Below are positions 51,385-59,500 of a stretch of DNA of 61,901 nucleotides, piece by piece. Position 1 is the first letter of the stretch, and each line of letters starts with the position of its first letter. The stretch is taken from contig CAZKKN010000005.1 in NCBI GenBank assembly GCA_964553375.1, forward strand, positions 1 to 61,901, read 5' to 3'. Under the pieces are notes generated by a model that ran no database searches, was not told where the DNA came from, and saw only the letters and a list, made by a program, of their open reading frames with translations. A program made the position numbers and the translations under genes. The DNA comes from UBA9715 sp964553375 (lineage in GTDB: Bacteria; Actinomycetota; Coriobacteriia; Coriobacteriales; Eggerthellaceae).

Positions 51385-51942
51385 CTAGCGACGTTTGCCT
51401 TTGGGCATGAAGAAGCCCACGCTGTCCATGATGTCGTCGTAGGCCTCCTTGAGCTCCTTGGCGGTCGCCACGCCCTCCCGAGCGATGTCATTGAGGTCTT
51501 GGGTCATTTCACCCACCTCTTCGCGGGTGATGCTCAAATCCATCTCGTCAGCCTTGGCTTTTGCCTTCGCCGCGCCCGCCGTGGCGGCTTCCTTGGCCTT
51601 CTTCGCCTGCACCTCGGCTTTGCCCCGCACTTTATCGAGCTTCTTCTCGGCCTTCTTGCGCACCTTGTTGCCCTCATGGCCGGCGATGGAGGCCATCTTG
51701 TAGAGATAGCCCGGCTCCTCGTCTTCTTCGTCTGCGGAGGTGTTTTCCGGTGCGGGCTGCGAGGCGGTTTCTTCCTCGATCACCTCGAAATCCGTCGCAT
51801 CGAAGCCCTCGTAGTAGCATTCGACCTCGGCGCCGTCTTCCTCTATGACGAAACCGACCTCGTTGTCGTCTTCGTCGATCAGGTAGTAGAGAATCTGATC
51901 TTCGGAGATTTCCATTTCGACTACTTCGAACTCGTCTGCCAT
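51385..51942 (-). CDS. Conserved-looking hypothetical protein with bipolar charge
   Basis: 185 residues, function not recognised. The first 80 residues are strongly acidic and hint at beta strands (EISEDQILYYLIDEDDNEVG). Residues about 90-130 are a Lys/Ala/Glu-rich amphipathic helix (KVRKKAEKKLDKVRGKAE) resembling histone-tail or coiled-coil sequence. The end (TREEVGEMTQDLNDIAREG) is helical with a basic tip PKGKRR. No signal peptide or membrane helix. The gene lies between smpB and ssrA on the same strand, 18 bases after smpB, so it may share the smpB transcript. An RNA- or nucleoid-associated role is possible but unproven. Confidence 0.8.
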   Translation of the reverse strand: MADEFEVVEMEISEDQILYYLIDEDDNEVGFVIEEDGAEVECYYEGFDATDFEVIEEETASQPAPENTSADEEDEEPGYLYKMASIAGHEGNKVRKKAEKKLDKVRGKAEVQAKKAKEAATAGAAKAKAKADEMDLSITREEVGEMTQDLNDIAREGVATAKELKEAYDDIMDSVGFFMPKGKRR

Positions 51943-51959
51943 GGCGGCCTCCTTCGCAT

Positions 51960-52433
51960 TCAGCGGCTACGTTCCTTCAGTGCGCGCTCTATGTCGCGCT
52001 GAGCGTCTTTTTTAGCGATATCCTGGCGTTTGTCGTAGAGCTTCTTGCCGCGACCCAAGGCCAATTCAACCTTGACGCAGGATGCATCGTTGAAGTAGAT
52101 GGAAAGCGGCACCAAAGCGAAGCCCCTCTCTTGGGTTTTCTGCTCAAGCAGGCGGATCTGGCGGCGATGGAGCAGCAGCTTGCGGCGTCGATCGGGGTCC
52201 ACATTCGAATAGCCGCCATGGCTGTAGGGAGCGATATGCAGGTTGTAGAGCCAGCATTCGTTGTTGCGGATAAGCGCGTAGCAGTCCCGCAGCTGGCAGC
52301 CGTTCTCGCGCAAGGAGCGCACCTCGGTTCCGGTGAGCACGATGCCCGCTTCGTAGCGCTCGATGACTTCGTATTCGTGGTAGGCACGGCGATTGGTGGC
52401 GATGACCTTGCGTTTCTCTTCTTGTTTCGCCAT
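51960..52433 (-). CDS. smpB: SsrA-binding protein SmpB
   Basis: 157 residues, binds tmRNA and brings it to stalled ribosomes. Family stretches are NRRAYHEYEVIERYEAGIVL (with G-T-E-V-R-S-L following), LRDCYALIRNNECWL, HIAPYSHGGY and the C-terminal basic helix GRGKKLYDKRQDIAKKDAQR that enters the mRNA channel. Its ATG directly follows the stop of the preceding small gene. Together with ssrA and rnr it forms a complete ribosome-rescue locus. Confidence 0.97.
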   Translation of the reverse strand: MAKQEEKRKVIATNRRAYHEYEVIERYEAGIVLTGTEVRSLRENGCQLRDCYALIRNNECWLYNLHIAPYSHGGYSNVDPDRRRKLLLHRRQIRLLEQKTQERGFALVPLSIYFNDASCVKVELALGRGKKLYDKRQDIAKKDAQRDIERALKERSR

Positions 52434-52712
52434 TTACCAGTACCCTTTCGTGCGACGCACGCGTTTTTTCTTCTGCGGCCTGAAATCCAGCTCCAGCTGG
52501 CCATCCATGCTGCTGTTCTTCGAGGTGAGCCGTTGTACGTCCTCGATGCTCCAGGAGGCGGCGTCTTTGCCGAAGAGTTCAAGCATCTTCATGCGCGCAT
52601 CATGGATGTTGTCTTTGGAGCCTGCCCGGGCGTCGCTCTCGAATTCAAAATGACCCGCACCGCGAACGTCTGCGGCGGCGGGAGAGCGATAATGTGCCAA
52701 GTAGGTTGCCAA
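52434..52712 (-). CDS. Small hypothetical protein upstream of smpB
   Basis: 92 residues, not recognised. It begins MATYLAHYRSPAAADV and ends with a very basic segment PQKKKRVRRTKGYW; the middle has FEFESDARAGSKDNIHDARM. The start is TTG at 52712 with AAGGA upstream. The stop codon abuts the smpB ATG, so translation of smpB is likely coupled. The basic tail suggests binding to nucleic acid. It could also help tune smpB expression. Confidence 0.65.
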   Translation of the reverse strand: MATYLAHYRSPAAADVRGAGHFEFESDARAGSKDNIHDARMKMLELFGKDAASWSIEDVQRLTSKNSSMDGQLELDFRPQKKKRVRRTKGYW

Positions 52713-52848
52713 GACATATTCCTTAAGATTAGTTTAGGAAATAATACCATGGTGACGGGCGGATTTATAATGCTCTTATGGCGAGACGATGAATTAAAAG
52801 GAAAAAATGGATGCGGCCAGGGTTTTCGCCCTTTTACGGCTGCGAGCC

Positions 52849-52857
52849 TGCTACAAT
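52849..52857 (+). promoter_or_regulatory. Candidate extended -10 promoter of the L,D-transpeptidase gene
   Basis: TGC TACAAT (52849-52857), about 46 bases before ATG 52903, in the region between divergent genes. No clear -35. Confidence 0.4.
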
Positions 52858-52902
52858 GAAGCCCCGATAAATTGACGACTAAAACGCTAGGTTAAACGTA
52901 CC

Positions 52903-55128
52903 ATGGGTCTTTTCCGATCACGCGGCGCTAAGAAGAACGCTGACGAAGAAATAATCACTTCCGAGGAGGCTACCGTAGAAACGGCTGCGGCGGCTGATGA
53001 TGCGTTGACTGAAGAAGCTGCTGCGTCCGATATCGATTCTCAAAAGGACGAAGCGAGCGAATCTGACGCAGAAGTCGAATCCGATATCAATAAACCTCAG
53101 CGCATTGATGACCCAGAGCCTAAAGTGACGGCTATTCCGGTGGCGAAGATCGTTTCCGATGACGACGATGCTGCTGATGACGCTGACGATGCCGCCGGTG
53201 GTGCAAGTGCCGCTGGCGATGATGCCGATTCCGATTCCGATTCCGATGAATCCTCACTCGAGGTTGAAGAGGGCGAATCGGCCCAAAGCGCCTCATCCGA
53301 GGTGGGCAAGGAACGAAACACCGACGATTCAGCCGATCCGGCTGAAGACGCAGAAGAGTCCGAAGCAGCCGAAGCAGCCGAAGACGTTGATTCCTCGGTG
53401 GGGACGGAAGATGAGCAAACGACCGCTTCGGTTTCGGATGATTCGGAAGAAGCGCCCGAGGATGAAGCGAGGGACGCGGCCAATGCCGATACCGATGCGC
53501 ATGCCGATGCCGATAGCGGGGAAGAATCGGAAAGCGATAGCCCCTCAGACTATGTGACCGGTTACGCTGCTGCCACCAATGCTGCGGCCGAGAAGGGCAA
53601 GACGGCCAAAACCTCAAAGGGCGATCCGGAGAAGCGCGCCAAACATGCAGCTCATGGCGACGATGGTGCAGAGCCGGGCCTTAGTGGCTTTTCGGAGATC
53701 CCCCAGAAGAAAAGCCATAGGGGGCTGAAGATCTTCGGCATCACGGTGGCTTCTGTGGTAGTGGCGCTGGCGATCATCTATGCCATAGGCGTCATCGTGT
53801 TCATGGGGCGCTTCTTGCCTCACACCATCTTGGGTGACCACGATGTTTCCATGCGCTCCGATGATGAAGTGGTGGAGATGCTTAAGCAAACCGCCGATAA
53901 CTATCAGATCGACGTGGTGTGCGGTGAGTTCAACTATCATGCCACGGGCGATGATCTAGGGATTAAGATCGATGCAGAGCGCATAGTAGACGCCGTCCAT
54001 CGCGAGTTGCCTTCATGGAAATGGCCGGTTTTCCTTCTGCAGCAAAGCCATGATGAATCCCAATGCATGGACGTGAGCTTCGATCGCACGAAATACGAGG
54101 CGGCTTTCAAGGAAGCCATTGTGAAGTTCAATGAGACCGCGACGCCTCCGACGAACGCCACCATCGTGTTCAGCGAGGAGGCCAAAGCGTTCTCCATTGC
54201 TGCAGAGACCATAGGTACCCAAATCGATCCGGAGGCGGCAACGAAATCTTTCGCGGAGGCTATAAACGAGCTGGAGCCCCTGCTCGTTTTGCCGGAGTCG
54301 GATTTGCTGCAGCCCACGCGCTTCGCTGACGATGCGAAGCTTATGGAGTCCGTTCAGGTTGCCAATGCTATGACCTCGGCAAATATCACCCTTGTTATGG
54401 CAGGCAATGAGGTAAGGGTCATCGGGAGCCCTGAGCTCCAGCGTTTCGTGAGCATTGACGAGAACCTGGAGGTCGCCTTCAAAGACGACGAGCTTTCTGC
54501 GTGGTGCGCCGAGCTTGCCGATGGCTTCAACACCATTGGCACTGAGCGCACCTATACACGTGCCGATGGCAAGGTGATTACCGTGAGCGGAGGAGCTTAC
54601 GGTTGGGAGATCGACCAAGATGCCCTGAAGGATGCGCTTATCGAAGCCATCAAGGGCGGCCAGACCGCTTCCATTGACGTGCCGCTGCTTACCGAGGCCT
54701 ATGCTTTCGTGGGTCCCGGGGAGCGCGATTGGGGTCCGCGCTACATCGACGTGGACATCTCCGAGCAGCATGTGCGCTTCTATGATGAGAACGGCAATCT
54801 GTTCTGGGAGACCGACTGCATCACCGGCGCCCCTGATGGGAAGCACGACACGGTGACGGGTGTTTGGAAGCTCAATGACAAGGAGAGCCCCTCTACTTTG
54901 AAGGGCTTTGAGGGCGATAAGAAGATCTACGAGACCAAAGTGACATTCTGGATGCCCTTCGAGCGCAATGCCATCGGGTTCCACGATGCCACCTGGCAAC
55001 CGAGCTTCGGAGGCAATATGTATGCCCGAGGCTATGGCAGCCATGGTTGTGTGAACCTATCCTATGCTGCGGCTGAGGAGCTTTACGGGCTGATCAATGT
55101 TGGCGACGTGGTGATCGTCCACTACTAG
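52903..55128 (+). CDS. L,D-transpeptidase with long acidic cytoplasmic region
   Basis: 741 residues. Residues 1-270 are highly acidic, rich in Asp, Ser, Glu and Ala with simple repeats (SDSDSDSD), and must be cytoplasmic because one membrane helix follows (about 275-300). Outside lie two domains like PG_binding_4 (about 305-590) and a YkuD catalytic domain (about 609-741). The active site is SHGCVNL with C716, preceded by the histidine in GFHDATW. Such enzymes make 3-3 peptidoglycan cross-links or attach proteins to the wall. The acidic tail is far longer than in family members I know. ATG 52903; a TTG/GTG alternative is not needed. Confidence 0.92.
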   Translation: MGLFRSRGAKKNADEEIITSEEATVETAAAADDALTEEAAASDIDSQKDEASESDAEVESDINKPQRIDDPEPKVTAIPVAKIVSDDDDAADDADDAAGGASAAGDDADSDSDSDESSLEVEEGESAQSASSEVGKERNTDDSADPAEDAEESEAAEAAEDVDSSVGTEDEQTTASVSDDSEEAPEDEARDAANADTDAHADADSGEESESDSPSDYVTGYAAATNAAAEKGKTAKTSKGDPEKRAKHAAHGDDGAEPGLSGFSEIPQKKSHRGLKIFGITVASVVVALAIIYAIGVIVFMGRFLPHTILGDHDVSMRSDDEVVEMLKQTADNYQIDVVCGEFNYHATGDDLGIKIDAERIVDAVHRELPSWKWPVFLLQQSHDESQCMDVSFDRTKYEAAFKEAIVKFNETATPPTNATIVFSEEAKAFSIAAETIGTQIDPEAATKSFAEAINELEPLLVLPESDLLQPTRFADDAKLMESVQVANAMTSANITLVMAGNEVRVIGSPELQRFVSIDENLEVAFKDDELSAWCAELADGFNTIGTERTYTRADGKVITVSGGAYGWEIDQDALKDALIEAIKGGQTASIDVPLLTEAYAFVGPGERDWGPRYIDVDISEQHVRFYDENGNLFWETDCITGAPDGKHDTVTGVWKLNDKESPSTLKGFEGDKKIYETKVTFWMPFERNAIGFHDATWQPSFGGNMYARGYGSHGCVNLSYAAAEELYGLINVGDVVIVHY

Positions 55129-55188
55129 GTTCAGAATGCCTGCGGCACCCTGGGCCTTCTCGACTACTTACTAGCGCCAACCTGTTTT

Positions 55189-55677
55189 TTAAGTCGTTAA
55201 AGGGGCGTACTTCAGATTGATCAGCTTTGTTAGGGCGTCGGGTGCCATTTCCACCTGACAGCCCAGGCGACCTCCGCTGAACATGATGGTGTCATAGAGT
55301 TGAGCGGTCTCATCTATGACGGTGGGGAAGGGCGTTTTCATGCCGATGGGTGAACAGCCTCCGTGAATATAGCCGGTAAGGGGTAGAAGCTCTTTGGCAG
55401 GTATCATGGCCACGGCTTTCTCGTGCACGGCAGCTGCAGCTTTCTTCAGATCAAGCTCCTCGGCAACGGGTACCATGAAGACGTAGTGTTGTCCGGACCT
55501 GCCTTGGGTCACCAGTGTTTTGAACACGCAATCCGGATCTTGGCCGAGCTTTTCGGCTACCGCGGTCCCCGAGAGGGCTTGGGGGCAATCGAACATTACC
55601 GCTTGGTAGGGGAGACCTGCTGCTTCTATCTCGCGTAGGGCATTGGTCTTCTTCTGCTTGTCCTTCGATTTTGCCAT
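55189..55677 (-). CDS. ybaK: Cys-tRNA(Pro)/aminoacyl-tRNA deacylase, YbaK family
   Basis: 162 residues, a YbaK/EbsC-type editing enzyme that removes cysteine (or other wrong amino acids) from tRNA-Pro. It has the VFKTLVTQG stretch with the catalytic lysine, PVAEELDLKK and GGCSPIGMKTPFPTVID. The gene runs convergently to the L,D-transpeptidase; the 60 bases between hold no clear terminator. It follows rdgB by six bases, likely one operon. Confidence 0.93.
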   Translation of the reverse strand: MAKSKDKQKKTNALREIEAAGLPYQAVMFDCPQALSGTAVAEKLGQDPDCVFKTLVTQGRSGQHYVFMVPVAEELDLKKAAAAVHEKAVAMIPAKELLPLTGYIHGGCSPIGMKTPFPTVIDETAQLYDTIMFSGGRLGCQVEMAPDALTKLINLKYAPLTT

Positions 55678-55683
55678 GGCTGA

Positions 55684-56292
55684 TCAAGCGCGTCCATCTG
55701 CGACGATGCGCTCGTAGAGAGCGCGCAGGGCGTTGCCGCGATGCGATACCTCGTTTTTGCGCGCCTGGGGCACTTCGGCCAGCGTGCAGCTGCCTTCGAA
55801 TACATCGGGCCAGAAAAGCGGGTCATAGCCGAAGCCGCCATCGCCTTGGAGCTCATGGCCTATGCGGCCTTCCACTGTGCCGCGGGCATCCATCTCGCTT
55901 CCATCTTCGTCGATGAACACCAAGGTGCAGACGAAGCGAGCGGTGCGCTGTTGGTCGGGCACGCTTTCCAGTTCGGAGAGGAGCTTGGCATTGTTGGCGT
56001 CGTCGTTGCCGTCCTCTCCGGCGTAGCGGGCGCTGAAGACTCCCGGGGCGCCGCCTAAGGCGTCCACCTCCAAACCCGAATCATCGGCTAGCACGGCCAT
56101 GCCTCCGCTTGCAGCACGGGCAGCGAGCGCCTTGATGCGCGCATTCCCCAAAAAGTCATCGGCATCTTCGTCCGGATCGGATTCTATGCCGGCTTCCCGT
56201 AGCGTTTTGAATTCCCAACCGGGAAAAGCCAGGGCATGGGCGATCTCTGAGGCTTTGTGGGCGTTATTGGTGGCAAGCAGCACTGTCTTCAT
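55684..56292 (-). CDS. rdgB: Non-canonical purine NTP pyrophosphatase, RdgB/HAM1
   Basis: 202 residues. It hydrolyses dITP, dXTP and ITP to keep wrong purines out of nucleic acid. It has the family start VLLATNNAHKASEI, LADDSGLEVDALGGAPGVFSAR (first 14 quoted: LADDSGLEVDALGG), GDGGFGYDPLFWP and SHRGNALRAL. ATG 56292 fits the family start; the reading frame extends upstream through the tRNA gene, which is artefactual. Confidence 0.95.
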   Translation of the reverse strand: MKTVLLATNNAHKASEIAHALAFPGWEFKTLREAGIESDPDEDADDFLGNARIKALAARAASGGMAVLADDSGLEVDALGGAPGVFSARYAGEDGNDDANNAKLLSELESVPDQQRTARFVCTLVFIDEDGSEMDARGTVEGRIGHELQGDGGFGYDPLFWPDVFEGSCTLAEVPQARKNEVSHRGNALRALYERIVADGRA

Positions 56293-56409
56293 GGGTTGGG
56301 CCTTTCGTTCGTGGCAAAACCATAGCACGAAACGGGTTGAGAAGCTGCTGAGAGCACGACGTTCTGGTGTTTCGCCAGTGAGTTCCTGAGAGTAAGGGGG
56401 AGCGAGAAT

Positions 56410-56483
56410 TGGAGCGGGCGACGGGAATCGAACCCGCGTCAGGAGCTTGGAAGGCTCCGGTTCTACCATTGAACTACGCCCGC
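56410..56483 (-). tRNA. tRNA-Gly (anticodon TCC)
   Basis: Cloverleaf of 74 bases on the minus strand: acceptor GCGGGCG with CGCCCGC, D arm GTTC-AATGGTA-GAAC, anticodon stem GGAGC-CTTCCAA-GCTCC, T arm GGGTTCGATTCCC. The discriminator is U, as in most bacterial tRNA-Gly, and CCA is encoded. It lies 19 bases after the stop of the giant surface protease on the same strand. Confidence 0.95.
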
Positions 56484-56502
56484 AATGCAATCGAATTATA
56501 CC

Positions 56503-59500
56503 TTATCCGCGAATACGGCGATAGGCGAATACGCCTATCAGGACCGAGGCCATCGTCGCAACCACCGCAGTCAGTGCAAACGGAGTGGTCTCATCGCCTG
56601 TCTGAGGCGTTCCCGAGCCTGCGCCAGAGCCTGATCCCGAACCAGAGCTTGGCCCCGAACCCGCCCCGTTGCCGGCGCCACCAGACCCGGTGCCCGCATT
56701 CGGGAGGTTGCCCTGCTGCCCTCCACCTCCGGGGGGCAGAACCTCCCCGCCGCCTTCATCGGGCAGGGGCGGGGGATTGTCTGCGGTCGGCACGATCTCC
56801 AATACATAATGCATCTCGTTGGTGGGATCGGCTTCCTCCCACAATACGATATCCCAGATATCGGAGTTGTTCGCAGCCGTTATGATGCCGAACAGGCCGA
56901 AAAGCGAACTGGCAACGACCGGTTCTCGCTTGGTGATGGAATAGGCAACCCCATCGGGTAACTGGAGTGCGAAATCGGCCTCTGTCTTGGGCATCGCGCT
57001 GCGTGCCAGGTATATCTTCGCATAGCCGCTTTCGTCCCACTTTATCGGGGTTGCTGCACTTGCTCCTTCGAACGCGATGGACCCTATCTCCAGCTTCAGC
57101 GCAGGCGCGATCCTCTCCCAGCCGGCATAGAGATCCACGATGCCGTGGACGAGTTCAACGCTCTCAATCGGATCGCCCGCGCAATCGGGGTTGTCATACC
57201 ATCCCAGGAAGCGATAGCCCTCCCGTGAGATGGCGTCTCCATTCAGAAGGTCCATCCGGCTTCCCGGCTCGATCCCGTTTTGCCCGAACTCGAACACCGT
57301 CGTGAATTCTCCAGAGAAATCACCGCCATTGGTGTGGTACATGAGGACGCATGCGTTGCTTGTCCATCTTGCATACAGCGTAAGGTCGCCGTATGCAAGA
57401 GGCGAGATCTCCGTCACCGGAGTTCCGGAGAAATCCACATCTTCGTACCATCCGGCGAAGATGTGGCCATCCCACGCCATGGTCGACGCATTGGGAAGCG
57501 CCAATCCCTGGCCAGCCGTGTAGCTCTCGAAGGCGGAAAGATCGATATCCGGCGGCTGATCGCCCACGGCATCCCTACCGAGGTCATAGGAGATGTTATA
57601 AGTCAGCGGAGTCCACTTCGCCCAGAACCGCTTCGCGCCCATCTCGCCAATCGGAATGGACGTCACTCGCGAACCGGTGAAACCAGAATTATCGTACCAA
57701 CCGCCGAACTCGTATCCTGCTCGCTCCATGCCCGGCAGCACTGCCTCGATGCCATACTGGTAGCTGACCAGGTCCACTTCGCCGACCAGTAGTTTCCCGC
57801 CATTCATGAACAACGTGACATCGTATACATCGATCGTCCATTTTGCCCACAGCTCTTTATCGCCTGCATCATCCTTGGAGAGGGAGAAGATGGGCGACCC
57901 TGTACATTCCTTGTTGTCGTACCAGCCTTTGAACGTGTGCCCGGTATAGGTCATGTCGGCGCCGCTCGGCAGCGTCGTCCCTACGCCTGATTCGTAGGTG
58001 AAAACGCTCGATGTCCCTTCAGGCAGCGTTCCTCCCTGCGGATGCAGCGTCACGCTGTATGTTACAGCTTCCCATTTCGCCCAATATTCCTTGTCCCCGT
58101 AATCGGCCGGGGTGATCGAGGTCACCGGATCCCCTTCGCAATCCGCGTTCTCGTACCATCCAGCGAAGATGCGATACGGATGCGAGAGCTCCGGGAGCTC
58201 CGTTTGCGTACCTGCAACATAACCCGTCACATTGCTGGCGGGATTCTGCAGCGTTCCGCCGTTGAGGTTCAGCTTCACCGAATAGGCGTTGGGGGTCCAT
58301 CGGGCGTATACCGCCACCGCCTCGGTGCGGCCGGCGGGAATGGATTTGATCGGCGATCCGCTGTAGGCGGGGTTGTCATACCAGCCGGCGAAAGTATAGC
58401 CATTGCGCTCTATCTGGCTGCTCGTAGGCAGGATGAGCGCCTCTTCGCTGTTGTATTCCTCGGGAGCGGTATATCCTGCAGCCCAACTGCCGCCACCTGG
58501 CTCTAGAACCAAGGGGAAGATCACCGCATCCGGATCGAATTCCTCCACCGTCACCGTGGTGGGGTAGCTGGTGAACGAATGATCGGTCGCGGCGATGCGC
58601 ACCTCATAGGATCCAGGAGGGACCTGCGTCATGGCTGTTGTGATGGGAATCCACCCGCTCGCGTTCGCACCGTCGGTAGTGCCTGCTGGCCGGTACTCCA
58701 ATTCCGGAGAGCCATACACCCCGGCAGAGCTGTAGTGAATGGCGCCCAGTCCCTTCGAATTCGCGCGCACTCCCTTCAGACGGTCGGCGCAGTCCATCTG
58801 GGGCCGCGGGGCGATCTCGATCGTCTTCTCGAAACTGTAGGGCTTATTCGAAGCGCGCACGTCGTAGTACAGGCTGACCGACCGCGTGCCCTTGTAATCG
58901 GTTTCCTCGTTCTTGAACTTGTCGTATTCGATGATCTCGGTCAGGTCGATGCTGTCCGCATTGGTCGTCATATATGCGAATGTGGAGAGAGATGGGCTGG
59001 TTTTGAACTCAACGTCCATCCAATCACCAGCCTTCAAGGACAGCTGGGGAATATCGATCGTGGTGCGGAACGGCAGGTTGTGCACGCTTACCTTCGTGCG
59101 ATCGAAGCTGGAGCCCCAAAGCAGCAGCTTCTCGTTTTGGTAGTCCACTTCGAAGTCCAGGTCGTAGTCATAGAATGTATCCCTATTCCCCACGAATCGC
59201 AGCATGGGGTAGCCCACATGGATGGTCGGGTCGAATTCCCACACGCTGTCAGTGAATCCGAAGCGATTGAACAACTCCTTGTTGTTGCGCAAGTTGGTGA
59301 TGCTGTACGGTTTCGAGAAGCTGTCAGGGAACGTGTATTGCGCCGGCGTTTTCAGGTCCACGCGCGCGAAGGCCACATCGGCCTCTTCGTTCACAGCCAG
59401 GGAAGAGCCATACTGCGGTGCAGCGCTCTCGTAGCAATTCTCGAAGACGCTCACGGCCTCTGGCGCGCTGAACGTGGTGATGCGAGCGCCGGCAGCAGCC

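Noticed and set aside
56293..56490. N-terminal extension of RdgB through the tRNA gene
   Set aside because: The tRNA-Gly cloverleaf is complete, and RdgB has its family start at ATG 56292.
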